A stretch of DNA of 64,000 bases from Bacillus sp. V3B. Lineage in GTDB: Bacteria > Bacillota > Bacilli > Bacillales > Cytobacillaceae. The DNA is taken from NCBI RefSeq assembly GCF_024494465.1, contig NZ_JAETXM010000015.1, positions 1 to 64,000 on the forward strand, given 5' to 3'. The stretch's first letter is position 1. Every line of letters starts with the position of its first letter. The notes beneath the pieces were generated by a model. The model was not told where the DNA came from and made no database searches. It saw only the letters and a list, made by a program, of their open reading frames with translations. Of the stretch, positions 1-9,273 are shown in pieces. Made by a program: the position numbers and the translations under genes.

Positions 1-135
1 AAACCAAGCGTTTTTTCGTGAAAATATACTATTATTTCATATGTTAAATATGTTGTGATTTAACATAGTATTTTTATAGTTGTTTTAACTTTTCTTTACA
101 GTATTAGAACTACCGATTATTAGGATACCTATTTT

Positions 136-1275
136 TTATGCTGACACATCAGAATGCGTACGTTTCCGTAATTCCCAACGATTTAGCAGTCTAAAAAATG
201 GTGGTAACACAAGAATAACAACGACGATGCGAAGTACTTGTACGGTTACAACAAAAGTAGAATCGGCATTGAGGACAACTGCTGTAGTGGCCATTTCTGC
301 AACCCCTCCAGGTGCAAAAGCCAAGACAGAGGTTACGAGCGAAATTCCTGTTGTTTCTGAAACAAGATAAGCACATCCAAACATCGCTAGGATGAGAGCA
401 ATCGTGCTTAAGAAAGCAACCACTACTGTTTTTTTAATTCCGATAAACATACTTCTTTGAAATCTTGAACCAATACTAGCGGCAATACAGATTTGAGATA
501 GTATCATGATGCTGTGAGGCCACCAAACGACAAGATCTGAACCAATAAAAAAAGAAGTGAAACTTTGTACAAAAGCCACACAAACCATTCCACCGACAAG
601 TATCGGAGCTGGAAATTTCAACAATTTCCCTACATAATACCCTCCCCATGCTGTTAATCCCAAAACAACGGTTCCAAGAAGCTGACTCCATTGGAATTCA
701 GAATTCTCAGAAGTAGAAGGAAGGCTTGTCACTACTTGATCAACTGAAGAAATAAGCCAAGAAGAAGCAATGATCGGGATCGTTAGGACAACAAGAAAAA
801 CACGTAAAGTTTGAACAATACTAACGGTTGCCGTATTTGCTCCGACTTCTTCAGCAATACCAGGCATTGTTGCAATCCCTCCAGGAGCAGTAGCGAAAAA
901 GCTTGTTAGCATATCTGTGCGACTACATTTCCATAGCACCACTCCAGAAAGAAGGGAAAAAATAATCGATAAGAAAAGCATAATTGTAATGGTCAGCCAG
1001 TGATCACTAAAAGTTTCTAAAACAGATAAATTCATTTGTCGTCCTAGCTCAATCGCTAAAAGCCATTGTCCTATTTTTAACCAATAGGAGGGGAGACCAT
1101 TTGATTCTGTTGTGATTTTTAACCAAACAGGTTGTCGAAACGAAAGAAATGCAGCGAGCACAATTGTCCCGATCATCCAACCAATTCCAAGTCCGGTTAA
1201 GGAGAGTAGGAACCCTCCAATACTACTTACGATCATAAATATAATACTGTGATAAAATTTTGTATTTGTTTTCAA
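136..1275 (-). CDS. AbrB-family integral membrane protein
   Basis: A 379-residue, very hydrophobic protein with about ten membrane segments. It has two homologous halves, each carrying an APGG-containing loop (APGGIATM near residue 130, APGGVAEM near residue 320). This duplicated arrangement is that of the Pfam AbrB family, often mislabelled ammonia monooxygenase or AbrB regulator. There is no DNA-binding domain, so it is a membrane protein of unproven transport or regulatory role. The ATG start is preceded on the minus strand by AAGAAGGA at about ten bases. It stands alone and diverges from the recombinase gene at 1589. The family call is secure; substrate and function are unknown. Confidence 0.8.
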   Translation of the reverse strand: MKTNTKFYHSIIFMIVSSIGGFLLSLTGLGIGWMIGTIVLAAFLSFRQPVWLKITTESNGLPSYWLKIGQWLLAIELGRQMNLSVLETFSDHWLTITIMLFLSIIFSLLSGVVLWKCSRTDMLTSFFATAPGGIATMPGIAEEVGANTATVSIVQTLRVFLVVLTIPIIASSWLISSVDQVVTSLPSTSENSEFQWSQLLGTVVLGLTAWGGYYVGKLLKFPAPILVGGMVCVAFVQSFTSFFIGSDLVVWWPHSIMILSQICIAASIGSRFQRSMFIGIKKTVVVAFLSTIALILAMFGCAYLVSETTGISLVTSVLAFAPGGVAEMATTAVVLNADSTFVVTVQVLRIVVVILVLPPFFRLLNRWELRKRTHSDVSA

Positions 1276-1500
1276 AATAAAATCCTTCTTTCCTAAAAGT
1301 AGTTATTCAAAAATAAGCAAACGATGTTTTGTATATATGAAGTTATGAAATGATGTATTTATAAATATAGTACACTTTTGAAAATAATGAAAATGTATCG
1401 CATGAAAACCCTTTATTTAAGGGTATTTCGTAAAATATGTTTAACGTATAATCTGTCATTCTATTAAAAGTAATTCTCTTATATCATGTTTTACTGCATA

Positions 1501-1528
1501 ACCGCGCATAATATCTCTTATGTGCGGT
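1501..1528. other. 28-bp dif-like inverted repeat (candidate recombination site)
   Basis: Two 11-base arms, ACCGCGCATAA and TTATGTGCGGT, flank a 6-base centre, TATCTC. The arms are inverted repeats matching at 10 of 11 positions. The 11-6-11 layout and the TTATGT start of the right arm are those of Xer/dif core sites. It lies 60 bp upstream of a tyrosine recombinase gene. A plain regulatory hairpin is the alternative. The rest of the 1276-1588 gap shows only AT-rich promoter-like sequence. Confidence 0.45.
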
Positions 1529-1588
1529 AAATTGATTTTTATAGTATAATAGAAGAAAGCTTAAATATCAAATCATTGGGGGATTATT

Positions 1589-2548
1589 ATGGAAGAAAGT
1601 AGGAGTTTAATTATCTCTTGGTATGACGAAGAATTATCCATTTTTCAAACAGATATGGACAATAAAGATTATTCAGCTTTTACCATTGAAAATTACATAA
1701 GAGACGTCATCATGTTTTTATCATTTATTACACGTAATCAAAGCGATAAAGTTGATTTAGATAGCGTAAAGAAAATGCAAATCACTCTATACATGAATAT
1801 GTTAAAGTCAAAGAGAGGAAATGGCGCTACCACAAGAAACCGTAGATTAACGGCTGTACGGTCATTTTATAAATGTTTAATGTCGTACGAAATGGTAAGC
1901 CGTAATCCTGCAGCCGAACTAGAAAGTGCGAAAGAGAGGAAGGGAGCGCTTCCTACCTATTTAGAAAAGGATGAACTTAAATTATTTTTTCATGAAATTG
2001 AACATGTAAGTCAAATGAGACATATTTTAAGAAACAAAGTCATGTTAAGCTTAATGGCTTTTGCTGGTTTACGTGTGACCGAAATTCATCAACTTAACGT
2101 GTCTTTTATTAATACAGAGAAAAAAGGGATCTCTGTATTAGGAAAAGGAAATAAGTCGAGGTACATTCCTTTACCTCATAACCTTTACGAGCTGCTAATG
2201 GATTATATAAAAAATGAACGTGAACTTCCGATGAAAGGACAGGAAGAAGCCGTTTTTATTTCGCGGCGAGGGAAGCGTATTTCTAGAAGAAGAATTCAAG
2301 AAATTACGGAACGAATTCGTAGTAGTCTAATAGAACAAAATGAATTTGATAGTTGGAAGGCGGGGAGAATATCAAGTCATAAACTGCGACATTCTTTTGC
2401 AACCCATTTAGTCCAAGGCGGGACCGACATTCGGACCGTTCAAGAATTACTAGGGCATTCAAATTTAAACACAACACAAAAATACACACATGTTTCAGAT
2501 AAACAGAAAGAAAAAGCAATGGAAATGGATATTGGAGAGTATTTTTGA
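1589..2548 (+). CDS. Tyrosine recombinase, XerC/XerD-like
   Basis: A 319-residue tyrosine recombinase. Residues 10-105 form the helical core-binding (SAM-like) domain and residues 120-310 the catalytic domain. The active-site residues are all visible: R162 (GLRVTE), K186 (GKGNKS), H264 and R267 (SHKLRH), H290 (LLGHSN) and the nucleophile Y299 (TQKYTH). The length is close to XerC and XerD (about 300). It starts at an ATG after TGGGGGAT. No phage or transposon genes lie alongside, so it looks like an extra chromosomal Xer-type enzyme rather than a prophage integrase. The neighbouring 28-bp inverted repeat at 1501 could be its target or an autoregulatory site. Confidence 0.85.
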   Translation: MEESRSLIISWYDEELSIFQTDMDNKDYSAFTIENYIRDVIMFLSFITRNQSDKVDLDSVKKMQITLYMNMLKSKRGNGATTRNRRLTAVRSFYKCLMSYEMVSRNPAAELESAKERKGALPTYLEKDELKLFFHEIEHVSQMRHILRNKVMLSLMAFAGLRVTEIHQLNVSFINTEKKGISVLGKGNKSRYIPLPHNLYELLMDYIKNERELPMKGQEEAVFISRRGKRISRRRIQEITERIRSSLIEQNEFDSWKAGRISSHKLRHSFATHLVQGGTDIRTVQELLGHSNLNTTQKYTHVSDKQKEKAMEMDIGEYF

Positions 2549-2629
2549 TGTGGAAACTTGAGGAAGAAATTAGTAGAAGTTATTCAGTATACTTATAGGT
2601 GGACTAAACTATTTCAAGGGAGGAAAAAA

Positions 2630-3076
2630 ATGAAGAAAATTTTAATTGCGTTTGGCATCATGGGTATCCTATTTAGTAGCGGATGTTCATTATTGGGAGA
2701 AGTGAATGATACGATGGAGTATGCAAACACGACCACTGAGTATATAGATACCGCAAACGCTTTCGCCAATGAAGTACCACAGCTCGCTAACGATGCTGTC
2801 ACAAATGAAGAATCGAGGCAAACGTTAGAAGAGGAACTGACAAAAATGAAGGAAGAAATCAATCAGTTTAACACGCTAGAGCCTCCTTCCATCGCAGAAG
2901 ATATCCATAGTCAGATTGTTAGCGCTAATGTAAAGCTTGAAGAAGGAATTGATTTATACTTGACGAATATCGAAAATGGAAAACTAGATCCCGCTTTACT
3001 AGAAAATTCAGAGATCATTACAACCGTAAATGAAATATCAAGTTTAATGGAGAATATTCAACAATTAGTAAATTAG
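2630..3076 (+). CDS. DUF6376-like lipoprotein
   Basis: A predicted lipoprotein of 148 residues. A short positive start (MKK) leads into a hydrophobic segment and a lipobox ending at the Cys of FSSGCS, then an acidic, mostly helical domain with repeated Leu/Ile heptads, probably coiled coil. It resembles the small DUF6376 lipoproteins of Bacillus. I chose the ATG at 2630 because AGGGAGGA sits just upstream and the signal peptide then begins correctly; a start at 2558 would put 24 extra residues before it. It follows the recombinase by about 80 bp and ends before a strong terminator. Function unknown. Confidence 0.7.
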   Translation: MKKILIAFGIMGILFSSGCSLLGEVNDTMEYANTTTEYIDTANAFANEVPQLANDAVTNEESRQTLEEELTKMKEEINQFNTLEPPSIAEDIHSQIVSANVKLEEGIDLYLTNIENGKLDPALLENSEIITTVNEISSLMENIQQLVN

Positions 3077-3113
3077 TTTAATCATTATTTATCCTAAGAA
3101 TTTTAAATAAGAA

Positions 3114-3159
3114 ACATAAAAAAACAGTAAACGCTTTCGCATTTACTGTTTTTTTATGT
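3114..3159. terminator. Strong hairpin terminator
   Basis: A perfect 18-bp stem (3114-3131 with 3142-3159) and a 10-base loop. Its AT-rich base gives a T-run on the plus strand and a corresponding run on the minus strand. It separates the lipoprotein gene from the convergent glutamate synthase-like gene and may serve both. Confidence 0.85.
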
Positions 3160-3278
3160 GTTCAGTTTCCAACTTCATTTCCTCATTTTTCTTTGCTCTA
3201 AAATCTAAATTTGATGATAATTGAAGATAAAGTATTATATAACGAAAAGAATACTGATAGTTTTATGTAAATATTTGC

Positions 3279-4697
3279 TTATTTCTCTGTTTGTTTGTCT
3301 TCCCAAGCTTCAAATGTAAACGGAATTCCAATCATTTTAGCGGTTAGCTCATCGTATGATACTAAATCTTTTTTTGACAATTCTTTTAAAGAGCGTTTCC
3401 CCATCGCTCTTAGCGCCATTTTGATTTCTTCTACACTTGCCGTTAAGAATTTTTCCGCTGATTTTACTCCGTCTTCGATGTTAAATTGATCTTTGAATTT
3501 TCCTTGATTCCAAACAGCTTGTGTAGGTGGTTCAAATGGAAGTGCATTCAATGATTGAGTGTGTGAGACAGTAAATAATAGGGCGGATCCTACATAAACA
3601 GCATCAGCACCGAGTGCAAGTACTTTTAAAAAATGTCCGGGTACTAAAAGTCCGCCTGAAACAATTAAACTAATTGTTTCTTTCTTATTTCTTTTTTCTA
3701 AATGGTTAACAGCACGGACAACAGCATACAATGTCGGTATTCCCATGTCATCAGATAGAATGGGCGCTGCACCGAGCGTGGCTGCTTGGCCACCGTCGAT
3801 TGCGATATAATCCACACCTAAGTCAATTAAATGGTCAATATCTTCTTCAATTTTTCCACCTGTCCCCATTTTTACACCAATGGGAACACCACCTGTCATG
3901 TTCCGAAGTTCCTCAACAAGTTCTTTAATATCCTCTAATGTTTGATCTTCAAAAAAATTGTCAAAAATCACGGCCTCTTCATTTTCTTTAAGTCCCATTA
4001 CTTCACGAGCACGCCCTGTTAAATTAGTGGGTGAAATCCTGCTACCCACTCCGAATAATGCACCTTGTCCAAACTTAATTTCAATCATGTCAGCACGCTT
4101 AATTTTCTCTTCTTCCTTTGACCATTCTGTTTTAGAAAACTGTAAAATATATTTTCCTGCTGTGTCTAATTCTTCAGGAAGAACTCCGCCTTCTCCAGAA
4201 TTAATCGCAGTTCCTACATTTTTTGCTGCTTCCGCCAAAGAAAGCCTCACTTGTTCACTGAGTGCGATTCCGTAAGCCATTCCGCTGATCATAAGTGGAA
4301 TTTGAATTTCCATTGGTTTTTTTGCTTTTGGCCCAATTGTGACCGTAATATCTATTTCTTCTTCACCATCGATTGGAAACGGTGTTGTCTGTGCAGGGAT
4401 AAAGGTAATCGGATCCAAATGCGGCCATTTCTTTGAAGAACCAAGTGGACGATGAAGCACATCGCCTGTTTCGGCACGCAAGCTATTTTCAATCACATTT
4501 TGAAAGCCCATATGCTGAATGCCTGGTATCAACTCCATAATATTTTCTTGATAGCTATCGGTTAAAATGATGTTTCCCATCTGCTTCACTATTCGTTTCA
4601 TTAACCAACGCCAACCAATAAGCATAAATAAAAAAAAGATAAATAATATGGAAATCATTATAAAAGATAAGTAATATAAAATGTTCGACATATTCAC
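3279..4697 (-). CDS. FMN-binding glutamate synthase-family protein (YerD-like)
   Basis: A 472-residue protein with one N-terminal membrane segment (about residues 7-28) and a large cytoplasmic alpha/beta-barrel related to the FMN domain of glutamate synthase large subunits. Visible motifs are the NSGEGG substrate loop, the GxKMGTGG strand, AIDGGQAATLGAAP and SGGLLVPGHFLKVLALGADAV. There is no glutaminase domain and no obvious Fe-S cysteine set. It is therefore a stand-alone GltS-domain protein like B. subtilis YerD, not a complete glutamate synthase. It stands alone on the minus strand. An oxidoreductase activity is expected; the substrate is unknown. Confidence 0.8.
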   Translation of the reverse strand: MNMSNILYYLSFIMISILFIFFLFMLIGWRWLMKRIVKQMGNIILTDSYQENIMELIPGIQHMGFQNVIENSLRAETGDVLHRPLGSSKKWPHLDPITFIPAQTTPFPIDGEEEIDITVTIGPKAKKPMEIQIPLMISGMAYGIALSEQVRLSLAEAAKNVGTAINSGEGGVLPEELDTAGKYILQFSKTEWSKEEEKIKRADMIEIKFGQGALFGVGSRISPTNLTGRAREVMGLKENEEAVIFDNFFEDQTLEDIKELVEELRNMTGGVPIGVKMGTGGKIEEDIDHLIDLGVDYIAIDGGQAATLGAAPILSDDMGIPTLYAVVRAVNHLEKRNKKETISLIVSGGLLVPGHFLKVLALGADAVYVGSALLFTVSHTQSLNALPFEPPTQAVWNQGKFKDQFNIEDGVKSAEKFLTASVEEIKMALRAMGKRSLKELSKKDLVSYDELTAKMIGIPFTFEAWEDKQTEK

Positions 4698-4871
4698 TTC
4701 TCCACTATCAACATTAATTTAGCAGTTCATACTTTTATTGTTTCTATAAAAAAGATAATTATGTTATCCAAGGCAATAATAACCATAACTTCATAGGGGC
4801 AAGCTAATGAGGATGAACATTTCATTTTTTCTCCAACATTAAGTACATTTATAAAAGAAAGGACTATTTCT

Positions 4872-5630
4872 ATGAATATAATGAGAGATATTGCTCACCG
4901 CCCTTGGCCATTACCTTCAAAAAATTGGATTATGAGACAAAATTGGGGCCATTTTTTGTTCGTGCATTGGCCTATCCCACTTGAACTTTTGCGGCCGCAT
5001 ATTCCTTCTACCTTAGAAATTGACACCTATAATCGATCTGCTTGGTTGGGAGTGGTTGTATTCGTGATGGAGGGAATATATCCTCGTGGATTGCCACCTA
5101 TATCACTAACCCCTACATTTCCAGAAATTAACGTAAGGACGTATGTCCAATATGATGGTAAACCCGGTGTTTTTTTCATGTCTCTTGATGTCGGTGACTG
5201 GGCCTCCTATACAATAGCAAAGAGATGGTATCATTTACCTTATCAACCTGCAGACATTTCTTTTCAAAAAGAAGAACAAACCTTTCATTGCCAAAGTATT
5301 CGTAAAAGGAGTACAAATCCTCCTATTGCATTTCAAGCAAAATACACCCCCATATCGGAAGTGTATTTTCCGAAAGAAGGAACACTAGACCATTGGCTAA
5401 CCGAACGATATTGCCTCTTTAGCTCAAATAACGGAAGCGACATCTTTTGCGGTGAAATCCATCATCGTCCTTGGCCGTTACAAAAAGTAGAGGCAGAAAT
5501 AAGTAGGAATACCCTTCTAACTCCTTTTAAGATTGATGGTACTAAAGTGCAACCAATCTATCATTTCTCAAAAGGAGTTGATGCATTTTTTTGGAATATT
5601 AAGAAAGTAAGTTCTAGTCTAAAACCATAG
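4872..5630 (+). CDS. yqjF: DUF2071 protein, YqjF-like
   Basis: A 252-residue soluble protein starting with the characteristic HRPWPLP...WIMRQNWGHFLFVHWPIP segment and continuing with NVRTYVQYDGKPGVFFMSLD. This is the DUF2071 (YqjF) family, an acetoacetate decarboxylase-like fold. A second HRPWPL motif sits near residue 198. The length matches the family. The start is ATG at 4872 after GAAAGGA; an in-frame ATG three codons later is also possible. The function is uncharacterised. Confidence 0.75.
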   Translation: MNIMRDIAHRPWPLPSKNWIMRQNWGHFLFVHWPIPLELLRPHIPSTLEIDTYNRSAWLGVVVFVMEGIYPRGLPPISLTPTFPEINVRTYVQYDGKPGVFFMSLDVGDWASYTIAKRWYHLPYQPADISFQKEEQTFHCQSIRKRSTNPPIAFQAKYTPISEVYFPKEGTLDHWLTERYCLFSSNNGSDIFCGEIHHRPWPLQKVEAEISRNTLLTPFKIDGTKVQPIYHFSKGVDAFFWNIKKVSSSLKP

Positions 5631-5713
5631 ATCGATTCATTTTTATAATTCAAGGCTAAAAAAACGAATGCACATTGTATATTTTATAAAATGAATCGTA
5701 AGTTCAGTCAATC

Positions 5714-5869
5714 AATGTGTTAGTTTATGCGCTTACCCAGGAAATCATACTATGAATCTCGCAAAGGTGTACAGCATACTATAGCTTTGCATTTGAAATC
5801 CACGGGTTAGGTAATGGATGTTTTTCTATTTTTAAAAATGTTGATATAAATGAAATTGTCTCACCTTTT
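5714..5869 (+). pseudogene. Remnant of a second Gfo/Idh/MocA oxidoreductase gene
   Basis: Two stretches match the locus at 8005-9180 in the same order. Bases 5714-5745, including GCGCTTACCCAGGAAAT, match the leader at 8005-8036. Bases about 5790-5869, including AATGTTGATATAAATGAAAT, match the oxidoreductase coding region at about 8870-8948. The part between them (roughly 830 bp in the intact locus) is missing and no open frame remains. I infer a former duplicate locus that lost its middle. Confidence 0.6.
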
Positions 5870-5977
5870 ATAATGATTCAATACTGAGTACATCTTACAT
5901 AAATAAATTAGTTTCAGTTAAAGATATTGAAAGAAAAGGAAGATAGACGAAGAACTCTTTGGAATGGAGGTTGTGAC

Positions 5978-6589
5978 TTGGATTTACATTTTATATGGAA
6001 AGCTATCGTCGTTGTCATTGGTGGGATACTTATTTTACGAATAGCTGGAAGAAAATCAATTTCACAACTGACAGTTGCTCAGACAGTCATGATGGTTTCC
6101 GTTGGTTCATTAATTATTGAGCCAGTAGGCGATAGGAATATTTGGATTACGATGATCATTACATTTTTAATGGTACTTACTCTTCTCTTTATTGAGTATA
6201 TCGTATTGAAATCTGACACCCTCGAAAGATTTTTTTACGGTCAATCGATTTTAGTGGTCGAAAATGGGGAAGTTAATGAAAAAAACTTAAGAAAAATACG
6301 TTTAACAGTCGATATGTTGGAAGTGCGATTGAGACAGCAAGGTGTTCAAAATATCAGTGATTTACAATGGGCTACGATCGAATCAAACGGTCAATTAGGG
6401 TACCTGCTAAAATCCGAAAAGCAATACGCTACCAAAGAAGATATTCAAATGCTGATATCCATCATTCAATCAAACATGTCTTATTCACCTATTCAAACAA
6501 CAGATATTCAATCCAATGCATCAGATAACCTATTTACGGAAATTAAAAATAATAAGCATATGGTAGAACCTCCAGATCATTTGAAATGA
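5978..6589 (+). CDS. DUF421 membrane protein (YetF-like)
   Basis: About 203 residues. Three N-terminal membrane segments (roughly residues 1-75, with RIAGRKSISQLT in between) are followed by the cytoplasmic DUF421 domain (LVVENGEVNEKNLRKIRLTVDMLEVRLRQQGV). This is the YetF/YrbG family of spore-former membrane proteins. The best start is TTG at 5978, because TGGAGG lies 8 bases upstream; an in-frame TTG at 5927 lacks a good site. It is followed by the ClC channel gene after 10 bp, so the two are probably co-transcribed. The family's role is not well defined. Confidence 0.8.
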   Translation: MDLHFIWKAIVVVIGGILILRIAGRKSISQLTVAQTVMMVSVGSLIIEPVGDRNIWITMIITFLMVLTLLFIEYIVLKSDTLERFFYGQSILVVENGEVNEKNLRKIRLTVDMLEVRLRQQGVQNISDLQWATIESNGQLGYLLKSEKQYATKEDIQMLISIIQSNMSYSPIQTTDIQSNASDNLFTEIKNNKHMVEPPDHLK

Positions 6590-6599
6590 GGAAAGTAGA

Positions 6600-7895
6600 A
6601 TGGACGTAAAACTTACCTATAAAATATTTATGTTAACTTTATCTAAATGGATATTTTGGGGAGGTCTTATTGGTGTAATCATAGGCTCCACAACGGCTTT
6701 CCTTTTAACTACGAATGATTTTCTTGGAGAGATTCGCGAAAAAAAATTTTGGCTTATATTTTTCCTTCCTTTAGCAGGAATTGTCATAGGCTATATCTAT
6801 ATGAACTTCGGTAAACGTTTGGGGAATGACTCTGCCAAAGGAAATAATTTAGTCATAGAAGGGGTACATGGTAAAGCCAAGGTGCTACGAAGAATGGGAC
6901 CTATCGTCTATTTGGCAACATTTATGACAGTCTTCTTTGGTGGGTCAACAGGAAGAGAAGGTGCAGCCGTCCAAATGGGGGGGAGTGTAGCGGAAGCATT
7001 AAACCAATATTTTAAAGTAAAGATAATCGATACCAAGATTTTACTGATGAGTGGAATAAGTGCTGGGTTTGGCGCAGCCTTTGGTACACCGATTGCTGGT
7101 GCCATTTTTGGAATGGAGATGGTTTCTTTAGGAAAAATGAAATACGAAGCATTTGTCTCCTGTCTTGCAGCCAGTTTTGTTAGTCATTATGTAACCATTT
7201 CAGCCTGGGGAGTTAAACATGAGGAAAAAATGGTTATCGAAAATGCACCAGATATATCTGTCATTTCATTTTCAAAAGTGATTCTTGTATCTATTATTTT
7301 TAGTCTTGTAAGTGTTTTATATTGTCAATTAAGACATGGCATACAAAGGATTTCTGAAAAATATTTGAAGAAGAACCATATGTTACGAGCCTTTATTGGG
7401 GGAATCATCATTGTCGCTTTAACTCTTATCGTAGGTTCGCAAGACTATAATGGTCGTGGTTTAGAGATGCTTGAACAAGCTTTTAAAGAAGATGTTCCTC
7501 CTTTTGCCTTCCTGGCCAAGCTGGTATTTACAGCCATTACTTTGGGAACTGGCTTTGTAGGTGGAGAGGCTATCCCCCTATTTTTTGTGGGGGCAACTTT
7601 AGGCAATAGCATACATGGCATCATCGATTTACCTATGTCCTTCCTTGCTGCTTTAGGTTTAGTTGCTGTATTTTGTGGCGGTGCGAATACTCCCATAGCC
7701 GCTTTCCTTTTGGCTGTTGAGCTGTTTGATGGAAAAGGAATTGAATATTTTTTTGTTGCATGTCTAATTAGTTATATCTTTTCAGGACATCATGGACTTT
7801 GGCCTTCTCAAACTATATATGAGCCGAAGAGTCGATTATATAGTATTACTAATGAAGAAACCATTGGCAATATCGAAAAAAAGAAAAAACGTTAG
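6600..7895 (+). CDS. ClC-family chloride channel/antiporter
   Basis: A 431-residue integral membrane protein with the ClC signatures: GSTGREGAAVQMGGSVAE (residues 115-131) and GFVGGEAIPLFFVGATLG near residue 318. E120 in the GREG motif is the position of the gating/proton glutamate, which suggests Cl-/H+ exchange; the usual Pro after GREG is Ala here. The length fits the shorter prokaryotic ClC proteins without CBS domains. The ATG at 6600 follows GAGGAAAG and lies 10 bp after the DUF421 gene, suggesting an operon. Confidence 0.85.
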   Translation: MDVKLTYKIFMLTLSKWIFWGGLIGVIIGSTTAFLLTTNDFLGEIREKKFWLIFFLPLAGIVIGYIYMNFGKRLGNDSAKGNNLVIEGVHGKAKVLRRMGPIVYLATFMTVFFGGSTGREGAAVQMGGSVAEALNQYFKVKIIDTKILLMSGISAGFGAAFGTPIAGAIFGMEMVSLGKMKYEAFVSCLAASFVSHYVTISAWGVKHEEKMVIENAPDISVISFSKVILVSIIFSLVSVLYCQLRHGIQRISEKYLKKNHMLRAFIGGIIIVALTLIVGSQDYNGRGLEMLEQAFKEDVPPFAFLAKLVFTAITLGTGFVGGEAIPLFFVGATLGNSIHGIIDLPMSFLAALGLVAVFCGGANTPIAAFLLAVELFDGKGIEYFFVACLISYIFSGHHGLWPSQTIYEPKSRLYSITNEETIGNIEKKKKR

Positions 7896-8193
7896 CATTT
7901 AATACGTTCTGATGAACATAGGGATTTATATTTGATGAAAGATATGAGGACTAAGGGATAGGGTGGAGAGAATATCTTTTCGCGTTATGATAAAGTGGTG
8001 AGATAATGTGTCGATTTCTGCGCTTACCCAGGAAATTTATCCATTCAGACGATAAGATAAATGAATGTTTCAAAGATGTACAGGCACTAACGCTCTCCGT
8101 TTTTATGTTTCGATTCTTCAGAAATTCATGGATTTCTTTTGTATATACTGTAATACTAGTATGTAGGTTTAATAAAAAATGGAGGAAACAACC

Positions 8194-9180
8194 ATGAAAT
8201 TGAAAAAAGTTCGTTGGGGTATCATTGGGTGTGGGGATGTAACAGAAGTAAAAAGTGGGCCTGTCTTTCAAAAAATTGACAACTCAGAGTTGGCCGCTGT
8301 TATGCGGCGAACGGGAGAACTTGCGAAAGATTATGCGGAAAGACACCATGTTCCTAAATGGTATGATGATGCGGACAAGCTTATTAACGATCCCGATGTA
8401 GATGCCGTTTACATTGCGACGCCGCCTGGATCACATAAAGAGTATACAATTAAAGCGGCAAAGGCACGGAAACCTGTTTATGTAGAAAAGCCGATGGCAC
8501 GTAATGTTGCAGAATGCCAAGAAATGATCGATGCTTGTGAGGTTGCTGGGGTTCCTTTATATGTAGCCTACTATCGAAGGGCGCAACCACGATTTTTAAA
8601 AATAAAAGAGTTAATGGAAAATAAGGCAATTGGAGATATTCGTTTCGTGTCGACTACCCAGTATCAGCAAGTATCCGAGGATATAATGGAGGCACAAAGT
8701 CTTCCCTGGAGAGTTCAACCTCATTTAGCTGGAGGGGGATTGTTTTTTGATTTAGGTAGTCATACGCTTGATATGTTAGATTTTTTACTTGGACCGATTA
8801 AGTCTGTGCAAGGTTTTGCTTCCAACCAAGGAGGCTATTATGATGCGGAAGATATCGTTACAGGTAATTATCTATTTGAATCCGGAATTCACGGTGTAGG
8901 TAATTGGTGTTTTTCAGCTTTTGAGAATGTTGATATAAATGAAATAGTGGGAAGCAAAGGAAAAATCACATTTTCTACATACGGAAATGAACCGATTGTT
9001 TTAACAACATCTAGTGGTACGGAGCAATGGAGCTTTGAACCACCACAACATGTCCATCAACCACTGATCGAAACCATTGTAGCTGAATTAACCGGAAATA
9101 AAGAACAGTGCCCAAGCACTGGAATGACAGGCATGAGAACCAACTGGGTAATGAGTGAATTAGTAAAGAATTATTATTGA
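8194..9180 (+). CDS. Gfo/Idh/MocA-family NAD(P)-dependent oxidoreductase
   Basis: A 328-residue oxidoreductase. The N-terminal Rossmann fold has GIIGCGDV at residues 9-16 and the family EKP motif at 98-100 (YVEKPMARN). The C-terminal half is the substrate-binding domain with GGGLFFDLGSHTLDMLDFLLGP. The start is the ATG at 8194, because GGAGG lies 8 bases upstream; an ATG at 8179 overlaps that ribosome site. The likely substrate is a sugar or cyclitol, but the sequence does not say which. It stands alone, followed by a terminator. A decayed second copy of the locus lies at 5714-5869. Confidence 0.85.
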   Translation: MKLKKVRWGIIGCGDVTEVKSGPVFQKIDNSELAAVMRRTGELAKDYAERHHVPKWYDDADKLINDPDVDAVYIATPPGSHKEYTIKAAKARKPVYVEKPMARNVAECQEMIDACEVAGVPLYVAYYRRAQPRFLKIKELMENKAIGDIRFVSTTQYQQVSEDIMEAQSLPWRVQPHLAGGGLFFDLGSHTLDMLDFLLGPIKSVQGFASNQGGYYDAEDIVTGNYLFESGIHGVGNWCFSAFENVDINEIVGSKGKITFSTYGNEPIVLTTSSGTEQWSFEPPQHVHQPLIETIVAELTGNKEQCPSTGMTGMRTNWVMSELVKNYY

Positions 9181-9188
9181 GCTTGTGA

Positions 9189-9215
9189 GGCAACCGATTT
9201 TTTGGTTGCCTTTTT
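9189..9215 (+). terminator. Rho-independent terminator
   Basis: GGCAACC (9189-9195) pairs with GGTTGCC (9204-9210), followed by five T. It sits directly after the oxidoreductase stop codon. Confidence 0.85.
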
Positions 9216-9273
9216 ACTAAAAATAGGGGATAAATATTTAAAAGGGAGGAGTGCCAGATGCATCATGAGAGAA

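Noticed and set aside
136-1275. Annotation as an AbrB transcription regulator or ammonia monooxygenase
   Set aside because: The protein is entirely membrane-spanning with a duplicated APGG core; there is no swapped-hairpin DNA-binding domain and no monooxygenase signature.
8006-8197. A 63-codon frame upstream of the oxidoreductase
   Set aside because: It covers the leader and ribosome site of the real gene and lacks its own site; codon use is poor.
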